A DNA stretch of 33,691 nucleotides, taken from positions 1-33,691 of the forward strand of contig DXDK01000089.1 of the NCBI GenBank assembly GCA_019115545.1, written 5' to 3'. The translations under genes were made by a program, and so were the position numbers. Of the stretch, positions 26,428 through 33,691 are shown piece by piece. The notes under the pieces were generated by a model. It saw nothing but the letters and a program-made list of their open reading frames with translations, did no database searches and was not told the DNA's origin. Source of the stretch: Candidatus Evtepia faecavium (GTDB taxonomy: Bacteria > Bacillota > Clostridia > Oscillospirales > Oscillospiraceae). Numbering within the stretch: position 1 is the stretch's first letter; the number at the start of each line of letters is the position of its first letter.

Positions 26428-27591
26428 TCACCCCAGAGCCTCCAGGGCGCTCTGGAGCTGGGGGTCCTCCTCCGGGGACAGGGTCCCGGCCAGCAGGCGC
26501 TGGGCTTCCTCCTGGGAAAGTGCCACCAAAGGCTCCGGCGTCACCCCGGTGCCGATGAGGGAGATCCCGCTGCCGGTGTAGTACCGGGCGGTGGAGAGGC
26601 TGATGGCGCTGCCGTCGGCCAGGGTGAAGAGCATCTGGGAATATCCCTTGCCGCTGGTCTGTTCCCCGGCCACCACCGCCCCGGCGGCCTCCCGGAGCTC
26701 GGCGGCGAAGAACTCCGCGGCGCTGTAGCTTTCGGCGTTCACCAGCACCGCCATGGGCAGGTCGACGCAGGCGGCGTCGGAGGTGTACACCGTCTCCTCC
26801 CCGTCGTTGGTGCGGCTGATGAAGATGGTCCCCTCGGGCAGGAGAAAGTCCAGGATCTCTGTGAGCTCCGTGACGTATCCCCCGGGGTTGTTCCGCAGGT
26901 CAAAGACCAGGGCCCGGGCCCCCTGGGCCTGGAGCTCCTCCACCCCCTGCCTCACCAGGTCGGCGGTGCCGGAGTAGAAGTTCTGGATGTTTACCAGGCC
27001 CACCTGGTCCGCCAGCATGGTCCAGGCGGCGGTGAGGCCGTGGATCTCCTGGCGGGTGACCTCCACCGTCCGGCGGGCGCCGTCGGTCCCCTCCACCTCC
27101 AGGGTGACGGTGGTGCCCGCCTCCCCCTGGATGGCGTTCACCAGGTCGGCGCGGTTCTCCGCCGTGATGGTCTGGCCGTCCACCCCCCGGATGATCTCCC
27201 CGGGGGCGAGGCCGGCCGCCTGGGCGGGGCCTCCCTCCGTGACCCGGAGGATCTCCAGGCCGTCCTCGGGCTCCTGGCCCACGGTGACGCCGATGCCCAC
27301 GTAGGTGTTGGCCCGGGCGGTTTTCACCTGCTGGGCCTCTTGGGGATCCAGATACCCCGACCAGCGGTCCCCCAGGGCGGTGACCATGTTCTCCAGGGTG
27401 GACTCCACCATGGTCCGCTGGTCATACTCCCCCACAAACTTCCCGGTGACCAGGCGATAGGCCTGGAGGAGGGCCTGCCCGTCCTGCCCCAGGGCCTGCC
27501 AGGCCACCGTCAGGGTCACGCCCCCGCCCAGGACAAAGCACACCACTGCCAGCAGCAGGGTCTTCCACCGGCGTTTCTTCTTCCCTTCCAT
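26428..27591 (-). CDS. S41-family C-terminal processing peptidase with PDZ domain
   Basis: YVGIGVTVGQEPEDGLEILRVTEGGPAQAAGLAPGEIIRGVDG; DLRNNPGGYVTELTEILDFLL; NAESYSAAEFFAAEL. Confidence 0.94.
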   Translation of the reverse strand: MEGKKKRRWKTLLLAVVCFVLGGGVTLTVAWQALGQDGQALLQAYRLVTGKFVGEYDQRTMVESTLENMVTALGDRWSGYLDPQEAQQVKTARANTYVGIGVTVGQEPEDGLEILRVTEGGPAQAAGLAPGEIIRGVDGQTITAENRADLVNAIQGEAGTTVTLEVEGTDGARRTVEVTRQEIHGLTAAWTMLADQVGLVNIQNFYSGTADLVRQGVEELQAQGARALVFDLRNNPGGYVTELTEILDFLLPEGTIFISRTNDGEETVYTSDAACVDLPMAVLVNAESYSAAEFFAAELREAAGAVVAGEQTSGKGYSQMLFTLADGSAISLSTARYYTGSGISLIGTGVTPEPLVALSQEEAQRLLAGTLSPEEDPQLQSALEALG

Positions 27592-27631
27592 GGGGTTCCT
27601 CCTTCCTCCCGCCGCCTGGGCGGGGAAGCAA

Positions 27632-27655
27632 ACGCGGCGGCCGAAGCCGCCGCGT
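27632..27655. other. Perfect GC-rich hairpin with CGAA/TTCG tetraloop between the smORF and the S41 gene
   Basis: ACGCGGCGGC-CGAA-GCCGCCGCGT; weak U-tract on either strand. Confidence 0.55.
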
Positions 27656-27679
27656 CTTGGGTCGCTGTATGGGTCCCTC

Positions 27680-27808
27680 TCACCAGGCCAGCACGCCGGC
27701 CACCAGGGAGAGGATAAGGGAGATGCACAGGATCACCGCGATCACTGCCATGATCCGCTTCTGCAGGCGGTAGGGATCCCTGCCTTTCTTCTGCTTGCTC
27801 AGGGTCAT
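27680..27808 (-). CDS. Small single-TM protein (42 aa), not in the ORF track
   Basis: MTLSKQKKGRDPYRLQKRIMAVIAVILCISLILSLVAGVLAW; AAGAAGG RBS; sits between ftsX and the S41 gene. Confidence 0.65.
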   Translation of the reverse strand: MTLSKQKKGRDPYRLQKRIMAVIAVILCISLILSLVAGVLAW

Positions 27809-27823
27809 GCACCTTCTTCCCGC

Positions 27824-28711
27824 TTACACTTTCAGGAACTTCCGGATGGCCATCACCGAGCCCCCGGCGCCGATGGCAAAGCCCGCGCCCAGGAAGGCCA
27901 GCAGGACCACGTGGGAGATGTTCCCGAAGGGGATGGTGGTGATGATGTTGAAGATGCCGCTCTCCATCATGGCCTTGGTGATCAGGCCGTAGACCGCCCA
28001 CTGGAGGAAGAAAGCGATGAGGCCCCCCGCCAGGCCCAGGATCATGCCCTCCACCAGGAAGGGCGCCCGGACGAACCAGTTGGTGGCGCCGCACATCTTC
28101 ATGATGGCGATCTCCTCCCGCCGGGTGAAGGTGGCCAGCTTGATGGTGTTGGCGATGATGAACACCGAGATCACCACCAGCATGACGATGAGGATGACGG
28201 CGATGGCGGTGGCCACGTTGCTCACCATGACAAAGCCGTCGGCCACCTCCAGGGCGGCCCGGGTGTCGGCGATGCCGGAGATCTGCTCCACCTGGGCCAC
28301 GGTCTCCTCCATCTGCTCGATGTCGTTGACGTGGATGCTGTACCGGTCCCGGAAGGAGTCCGCCGGGGTGCTCTCAAACAGGTCGGAGTTCCCCTGCTGG
28401 TCGATGAAGTTCTGCCGGGCCTCCTCCTTGGTGATGAAGGTGACGGTGGCCACGTTGGGCACCCCTTCGATCTCGCTCTGGAGGGCTCTGGCTTCGTTCT
28501 GGCTGAGGGAGTCGTCCACATAGGCCAAAAACTCGTTCTCGTCCTCCAGGTCCTGGAGGATGTTGCCGGCGTTCACCGCGATGAGGGTGAAAGAGCCCAT
28601 GATCAGCAGGCAGGCCACCGTCATGCACACGGCGGCGAAGGACATGAGCCCATGGGTAAAGATACTCCGGACACCCTCCCTGATATGATACCAAATCTGT
28701 TTCTCACCCAT
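27824..28711 (-). CDS. ftsX: Cell division ABC transporter permease FtsX
   Basis: IREGVRSIFTHGLMSFAAVCMTVACLLIMGSF; four TM topology; overlaps ftsE. Confidence 0.95.
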   Translation of the reverse strand: MGEKQIWYHIREGVRSIFTHGLMSFAAVCMTVACLLIMGSFTLIAVNAGNILQDLEDENEFLAYVDDSLSQNEARALQSEIEGVPNVATVTFITKEEARQNFIDQQGNSDLFESTPADSFRDRYSIHVNDIEQMEETVAQVEQISGIADTRAALEVADGFVMVSNVATAIAVILIVMLVVISVFIIANTIKLATFTRREEIAIMKMCGATNWFVRAPFLVEGMILGLAGGLIAFFLQWAVYGLITKAMMESGIFNIITTIPFGNISHVVLLAFLGAGFAIGAGGSVMAIRKFLKV

Positions 28712-29387
28712 TGCCGTAATACCCTCCTGCCGCGTCGCTGATGATGCGTCCGCTCTCGATGGCCACCACCCGCTTGCCGAAGCGGTTGACCAGCTCCCGC
28801 TCGTGGGTGACCACCAGGATGGTGGTGCCCATGTCGTTGATCTTCTCCAGCAGGGACATGATCTCCAGGGAACGGGCGGGGTCCAAGTTGCCGGTGGGCT
28901 CGTCGGCGATGATGACGCTGGGGTTGTTGGCCAGGGCCCGGGCGATGGCCACCCGCTGCTGCTCCCCGCCGGAGAGCTGGGTGGGCAGGCGCCCCCCCTT
29001 GTTGGTCAGGCCCACCAGGTCCAGCACATAGGGGATGCGCCGCTGGATCTCCTTGGTGGTGGCCCCCACGGCCCGCATGGCCACCTCGATGTTTTCATAA
29101 ACGGTCTTTTTGTCGATGAGGCGGAAGTCCTGGAACACCACCCCGATGGTGCGGCGGAGCAGGGGGATCTGCTTCTCGCTGATGTCCCGGAGGTTGTAGC
29201 CGTTGACCATCAGCTTCCCCCGGGTGGCCTCCACCTCGGCGGTGATGAGCTTGATGATGGTGGACTTCCCGGAGCCCGAGGGCCCCACCAGGAAGACAAA
29301 CTCCCCGTCATCGATCTGCATACTGACCCCTTTCAGGGCCTTGGTGCCGTTTTGATACTCCTTATGAATATCCGTCAGTCGAATCAA
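28704..29387 (-). CDS. ftsE: Cell division ABC transporter ATPase FtsE (TTG start)
   Basis: IRLTDIHKEYQNGTKALKGVS, GPSGSGKST, LSGGEQQRVAIARALANNPSVIIADEPTGNLD; TTG preceded by AAGGAG. Confidence 0.96.
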   Translation of the reverse strand: MIRLTDIHKEYQNGTKALKGVSMQIDDGEFVFLVGPSGSGKSTIIKLITAEVEATRGKLMVNGYNLRDISEKQIPLLRRTIGVVFQDFRLIDKKTVYENIEVAMRAVGATTKEIQRRIPYVLDLVGLTNKGGRLPTQLSGGEQQRVAIARALANNPSVIIADEPTGNLDPARSLEIMSLLEKINDMGTTILVVTHERELVNRFGKRVVAIESGRIISDAAGGYYGNG

Positions 29388-29420
29388 AATAACACTCCTT
29401 TGGCTGGTTCTTTCGGTTTC

Positions 29421-30512
29421 TCAGGACTCAATACCCCGGGAAACCAGGTACTTCTTCACCATCAGGGCCACCTTGAAGGTGATGGCGTCGTCAAACTCCC
29501 GCAGGTCCAGGCCGGTGAGCTTCTTGATCTTCTCCAGGCGGTAGACCAGGGTGTTGCGGTGGACGAAGAGCTTCCGGGCGGTCTCGGAGACGTTGAGGTT
29601 GTTCTCAAAGAACTTGTTGATGGTGAACAGGGTCTCCTGGTCCAGGGCGTCGATGGGGTTCTTCTTAAAGACTTCCTGGAGGAACATCTCGCACATCACC
29701 GTGGGCAACTGGTAGATCAGCCGGCCGATGCCCAGGTTCTCGTAGGTGATGATGGTCTTCTCGGTGTCGAAGACCTTGCCCACGTCGATGGCCACGCCGG
29801 CTTCCTTATACGCCCGGGCCAGGTCCCGGATGTGGCTGACCACGGTGCCGATGCCGATGGTGACCTTGATCTTCAAGCTCTGGGCCAGGGCATCCTCGAT
29901 GCTCTTGGCGATGCGGTAGATCTCCTTGCTGTCCCCGCCCTCGGTGAGGGTCTTGATGACGGCGATGTCGGTCTCATTGATGGAGATGACAAAGTCGTCG
30001 GGGCTGTCGGCGAAGAGGTTCTGCACCACGTCCACGGCGGCGATGTCCGCCGAGTCCACCTGGCGCACCAGGAAGACGGCCCGCTGGGCCTCGGAGGCGA
30101 AGTGCAGCTCCTTGGCCCGGACGTAGATGTCCCCCAGCAGGATGTTGTCGGAGATGATGCTCTTGACGAAGGCGGTCTTGTCGTGCTTCTCCTCATAGTA
30201 GGCCTTGGCGCTGTTGAGGGCCACGGTGACCATGGAGCAGATGAGCTTGGCCTGCTCGTCGCTGCCCTGGACGAAGGCGGCGTAGTCGTAATGGGAACTG
30301 CGGCTGGCCAGGGACTTGAAGGTCTTGTCCCCATAGATCACCACCGCGCCGTCGTTGGCGTTCAGCGCGGAGGCGGCGCCTTCCCACTTCTCCCCGATCC
30401 AGGTCAGCTGATTGCAGGAGACCACGGTGCCCTGGTCGTCGATGACACCGATGACCCGGTCCGTGCACTCCTTCATCTGGAGTACAATGCTTTGAAATAC
30501 TCTGCTGGACAT
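29421..30512 (-). CDS. CdaR/PucR-like helix-turn-helix regulator
   Basis: N-terminus resembles the sugar-diacid recognition domain (VFQSIVLQMKECTDRVIGVIDDQGTVVSCN); C-terminal PucR HTH LNVSETARKLFVHRNTLVYRLEKIKKLTGLDLREFDDAITFKVALMV. Confidence 0.88.
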   Translation of the reverse strand: MSSRVFQSIVLQMKECTDRVIGVIDDQGTVVSCNQLTWIGEKWEGAASALNANDGAVVIYGDKTFKSLASRSSHYDYAAFVQGSDEQAKLICSMVTVALNSAKAYYEEKHDKTAFVKSIISDNILLGDIYVRAKELHFASEAQRAVFLVRQVDSADIAAVDVVQNLFADSPDDFVISINETDIAVIKTLTEGGDSKEIYRIAKSIEDALAQSLKIKVTIGIGTVVSHIRDLARAYKEAGVAIDVGKVFDTEKTIITYENLGIGRLIYQLPTVMCEMFLQEVFKKNPIDALDQETLFTINKFFENNLNVSETARKLFVHRNTLVYRLEKIKKLTGLDLREFDDAITFKVALMVKKYLVSRGIES

Positions 30513-30611
30513 ATCCATTTCCTCCTTGTTCCTATGATTGAACAGGGGCCCTTCGCCCTTTCGACACGCGAAAATTCGAATTCCCCTTTCAGGTGCTGTG
30601 GAATAGTCCCT

Positions 30612-30640
30612 ATTATAGCCGTTCTTTCGAGGGATTTCAA
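30612..30640 (-). promoter_or_regulatory. Promoter of the CdaR-like gene/ftsEX unit
   Basis: Minus TTGAAA-N17-TATAAT, leaving about 90-100 nt of 5' UTR. Confidence 0.72.
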
Positions 30641-30685
30641 TAGGTTTTTTATAAACATTTGTGGAAAATGCCGAAATGATTCCCT

Positions 30686-31387
30686 TTATCGCCGTAAATG
30701 GGCCAGTTCCGCCCGGGTGAGGGGCCGCCAGGCCCCCGGCGGCAGGTCCGGGTCCAGGGTGATGGGGCCCATGGACAGGCGCTTGATGTAGGTCACCGGC
30801 TTGCCCCGGGCGGCCAGCATCCGCCGCACCTGGTGGTATTTCCCCTCCTTGATGGCCACCAGGCCGTGGCTGGCCTCTTCCAGCACCGTCAGCCCCGCCG
30901 GGCAGCACACCGTGCCGTCGGCCAGGATGATCCCCCGGCGGAAGGCCGCCTGGTCGGCCTGGTCCAGCTGGCCCTCCACCTCCACGTAGTACACCTTCTC
31001 CACGTGCCGGGCCGGGGAGAGGAGCTGGTGGGACAGGGCCCCGTCGTTGGTGAGCAGGAGCAGGCCCTCGGTGTCCTTGTCCAGCCGGCCCACGGGGAAG
31101 AGGCCCCGGCGGCGCAGGTCCGGGGGGATCAGGTCCAGCACCGTCTTCTCCCGGGCGTCCTCCGTGGCGGAGACCACCCCGGCGGGCTTGTGGAGCATGA
31201 GGTAGGTGAAGCTCTCCGTGTCCACCAGGCGGCCGTCCACGGTGACCGGGGTGCCGGGGGTGATCTTGTCCTCCGGCCCCTGGGGCAGGACCCCCGCCAC
31301 CCGCACCCGGCCGGCCTTCACCAGGGCCTTGGCCTCCCGCCGGGACCAGCGGCCGGTGGCTGCCAGGAGCTTATCCAGTCGTTCCAT
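30686..31387 (-). CDS. 16S rRNA pseudouridine synthase, RsuA family
   Basis: S4 domain MERLDKLLAATGRWSRREAKALVKAGRVRV; FPVGRLDKDTEGLLLLTNDG; KEGKYHQVRRML. Confidence 0.93.
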   Translation of the reverse strand: MERLDKLLAATGRWSRREAKALVKAGRVRVAGVLPQGPEDKITPGTPVTVDGRLVDTESFTYLMLHKPAGVVSATEDAREKTVLDLIPPDLRRRGLFPVGRLDKDTEGLLLLTNDGALSHQLLSPARHVEKVYYVEVEGQLDQADQAAFRRGIILADGTVCCPAGLTVLEEASHGLVAIKEGKYHQVRRMLAARGKPVTYIKRLSMGPITLDPDLPPGAWRPLTRAELAHLRR

Positions 31388-31518
31388 GGGGAAATCCTCC
31401 TTTTTCTGTCGATTGCTCTATGGGGCCCATTGTAACATATTTTTCTCCCCGTGGACATAGGCTAAGGGGAAGATTTCCGCCGCCGGACCCCCTGCGGCGC
31501 TGAGAGGAGCTGCCGTCC

Positions 31519-32010
31519 ATGATCATCACTGCCAAGAAACTCCGCCCCCGACGCCTGGCGGCCGCCTGCGCCCTGGCCTTTGTGGCCCTGGGGGCCCTGG
31601 GCGCCACCCTGAACCTGGCCCAGGACATCCAGACCGCCCAGGTGGTCCTCCCCCTTCAGGCCGACCCCCGGAACGTCAAGAGCAACGAGGACCGGGTGGC
31701 CTATCTGGAGGGCTGCGGCTGGCTGGTGGGCGAGGAGGCCGTCAGCCAGGAGGACATCCGCCTCCCCGACGCCTTTGACGGGGCCTATGCCGACTACCTG
31801 GCCCTCCAGAGCGCCCAGGGATTCGACCTGACCCAGTACGCCGGAAAGACCGTCCAGCGGTACACCTACGCCGTGAAAAACTACCCCGGCCTCCAGGAGG
31901 ACATCTGGGCCAGCCTGCTCCTCTACCGGGACCAGGTCATCGGCGGGGAGGTCTTTTCCAACGCCGGGGACGGTTTCCTCCAGGGGCTGGCCTATCCGAT
32001 CCAGCAATGA
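31519..32010 (+). CDS. DUF4830-like hypothetical exported/membrane-anchored protein
   Basis: N-terminal TM, then NEDRVAYLEGCGWLV...LPDAFDGAYADYLALQSAQGFDLTQYAGKTVQRYTYAVKNYPG; GAGGAG RBS. Confidence 0.75.
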   Translation: MIITAKKLRPRRLAAACALAFVALGALGATLNLAQDIQTAQVVLPLQADPRNVKSNEDRVAYLEGCGWLVGEEAVSQEDIRLPDAFDGAYADYLALQSAQGFDLTQYAGKTVQRYTYAVKNYPGLQEDIWASLLLYRDQVIGGEVFSNAGDGFLQGLAYPIQQ

Positions 32011-32052
32011 CGCCCCGCCAGGCACCCGGCCCGCCCCGGATCCGGACAGGAA

Positions 32053-32077
32053 AAAACCGCCCCATGGGGGCGGTTTT
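32053..32077. terminator. Bidirectional intrinsic terminator
   Basis: AAAACCGCCCC-ATG-GGGGCGGTTTT. Confidence 0.88.
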
Positions 32078-32082
32078 CTGCC

Positions 32083-32937
32083 TCACTTCCGGAGGGTGAC
32101 CTCCATCTGGGGATAGGGGATGGAGATCCCCTGCTCGTCGAAGGCGGTCTTGATCCCCTCCAGGAGATCATGGTAGACCGTCCAGTAGTCCTGGTTCTGG
32201 CACCAGACCCGGACGGTGTATTCCAAGGCGCTGTCCCCATAGCCCGACAGCCGGGCGAAGGGGGCGGGGTCGGCCAGGATCTTCTCGTGGCGGGCGATGA
32301 CGGCCTGGATGGCCGCCTTGACCCCCTCCACCGGGGCGTCGTAGGCGGCGGTGACCTTCAGGTCCACCCGGCGCAGGGGCTCCGTGGTGTAGTTGATGAC
32401 CTCTTCGTCCACCACGTTGCTGTTGGGCACCAGGATGCGGCGGTTGTCCAGGGTGTTCAGGCTGGTGTACACCAGGCCGATGTCCTGGACGGTGCCCTCG
32501 ATGTCGCCGATCTCCACATAGTCCCCCACCTTGAAGGGTTTGGTGCTCAGGATGGTCAGGCCGCTGGCCAGGTTGGCCAGGCTGTCCTTCACCGCCAGGG
32601 AGACCGCCAGGCCCAGCACCCCCACCAGGGCCAGCAGGGAGTTGGCGTTGATGCCCAAGGACTCCGCCACCACCATGAGGGTCACAAACCACAGCAGGAT
32701 GTTGGCCATGGAGCGGATGAAGGTGTGCAGGCTCCGCTCCACGTGGGTGAGCTTGTTCAGGGCCCGGTCCAGGATCTTGAGCAGGATGGCCTTCGCCACC
32801 AGGCAGACCACCAGGAGCAGGGCGGCGAAGAGGATGGTCTCCAGGGCCCCGCCCCAGCCGTCGCGGAAGAGGTTGTCCACCCCCTGCTCCACGCTGTTGC
32901 CCAGGGCCTCGGTGTCAATGGTCGTGTCGGTGCTCAC
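32083..32937 (-). CDS. Small-conductance mechanosensitive channel (MscS family)
   Basis: LLALVGVLGLAVSLAVKDSLANLASGLTILSTKPFKVGDYVEIGDIEGTVQDIGLVYTSLNTLDNRRILVPNS; GTG start with GGAGGGA RBS. Confidence 0.95.
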   Translation of the reverse strand: MSTDTTIDTEALGNSVEQGVDNLFRDGWGGALETILFAALLLVVCLVAKAILLKILDRALNKLTHVERSLHTFIRSMANILLWFVTLMVVAESLGINANSLLALVGVLGLAVSLAVKDSLANLASGLTILSTKPFKVGDYVEIGDIEGTVQDIGLVYTSLNTLDNRRILVPNSNVVDEEVINYTTEPLRRVDLKVTAAYDAPVEGVKAAIQAVIARHEKILADPAPFARLSGYGDSALEYTVRVWCQNQDYWTVYHDLLEGIKTAFDEQGISIPYPQMEVTLRK

Positions 32938-32964
32938 AGGGTCCCTCCTCTCGGGTTCGGATAG

Positions 32965-33002
32965 AAAAAACAGAAGGGCAAAGCTTCCGCTTTGCCCTTC
33001 TG
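32965..33002 (-). terminator. Intrinsic terminator of tuf
   Basis: Minus CAGAAGGGCAAAGC-ggaa-GCTTTGCCCTTCTGTTTTTT. Confidence 0.9.
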
Positions 33003-33016
33003 CAGTGTGCGAGAAA

Positions 33017-33691
33017 TTACTCGGCAACCTCGGTGACAACACCGGAACCAACGGTACGGCCGCCCTCGCGGATGGCGAAGCGCAGGCCCTTCTCGATGGC
33101 GATGGGGGTGATCAGCTCCACGTTCATGACCACGTTGTCGCCGGGCATGCACATCTCCACGCCCTCGGGCAGGGTGATGATGCCGGTCACGTCAGTGGTA
33201 CGGAAGTAGAACTGAGGACGATAGTTGTTGAAGAAGGGGGTGTGACGGCCACCCTCGTCCTTGGACAGGACGTACACCTGGCCAGAGAACTTGGTGTGGG
33301 GGTGGATGGAGCCGGGCTTAGCCAGAACCTGGCCTCTCTCGATCTCCTTCTTGTCGATGCCGCGGAGCAGGGTGCCCACGTTGTCGCCGGCCTCAGCATA
33401 GTCCAGCAGCTTGCGGAACATCTCGATGCCGGTGATGACGGACTTCTTGATCTCGTCGGCCAGGCCCACGATCTCAACGGGGTCGCCCATCTTGATCTGG
33501 CCACGCTCCACACGGCCGGTGGCCACGGTGCCGCGGCCGGAGATGGTGAACACGTCCTCCACGGGCATCAGGAAGGGCAGGCTGTCGTCACGGGGAGGAG
33601 TGGGAATGTAGTCGTCCACGGCGTCCATCAGTTCCTTGATGCAGGCATAGTCGGGGGCGCTGGGATCGTCGGACTCGCAGGTCAGGGCGTT
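33017..33691 (-). CDS. tuf: Elongation factor Tu, 5' part beyond the window
   Basis: [46 protein letters not shown]...[37 protein letters not shown]; frame stays open to the window edge. Confidence 0.97.
   Translation of the reverse strand, partial: NALTCESDDPSAPDYACIKELMDAVDDYIPTPPRDDSLPFLMPVEDVFTISGRGTVATGRVERGQIKMGDPVEIVGLADEIKKSVITGIEMFRKLLDYAEAGDNVGTLLRGIDKKEIERGQVLAKPGSIHPHTKFSGQVYVLSKDEGGRHTPFFNNYRPQFYFRTTDVTGIITLPEGVEMCMPGDNVVMNVELITPIAIEKGLRFAIREGGRTVGSGVVTEVAE

Noticed and set aside
28803-30791. 662-aa plus-strand ORF
   Set aside because: Shadow ORF antisense to ftsE and the CdaR-like gene, composition typical of GC-skew artefacts.
33017-33628. EF-Tu as an internal truncated gene starting at 33628
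   Set aside because: Frame stays open to nt 691 of the last kb ([25 protein letters not shown]), so it is cut by the window edge.
1-33691. Prophage, transposon, CRISPR-Cas, restriction or other defence island, BGC
   Set aside because: No transposase, integrase, cas, nuclease/methylase pair, NRPS/PKS or phage structural genes seen; gene content is core metabolism and cell biology.

Overview
This is a high-GC window that looks like a Clostridia/Oscillospiraceae-type Firmicute (judged from codon style and gene content). It is mostly core genome. In order: 3' part of ribF; split ChrA chromate transporter with divergent LysR regulator; P1B-type metal ATPase behind two CsoR-like operators, plus csoR; two tandem aldo/keto reductases with a TetR regulator; split transketolase (N and C halves) followed by a transglutaminase-like lipoprotein; TrpB2-type tryptophan synthase beta under a T-box with a UGG (Trp) specifier; GNAT; YczE/YitT-like membrane protein; small ORF; rnc; acpP; plsX; trmFO; topA; dprA; TrmH-family methyltransferase; acyltransferase-3; lysS with a C-terminal EMAP/Trbp111-like domain; greA; S41 protease; small ORF; ftsX; ftsE; CdaR/PucR-like regulator; RsuA-type pseudouridine synthase; DUF4830-like protein; mscS; 5'-truncated tuf. 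I found no mobile element, CRISPR array, rRNA or tRNA, and no clearly novel multi-gene system. The best leads are the LysRS fusion, the CdaR-ftsEX-smORF-S41 arrangement without an obvious M23/EnvC gene, the Trp T-box on an orphan trpB2, the CsoR-box/P1B ATPase module, and two unannotated small membrane ORFs (14271-14417 and 27680-27808) that fall below the ORF-track cutoff.
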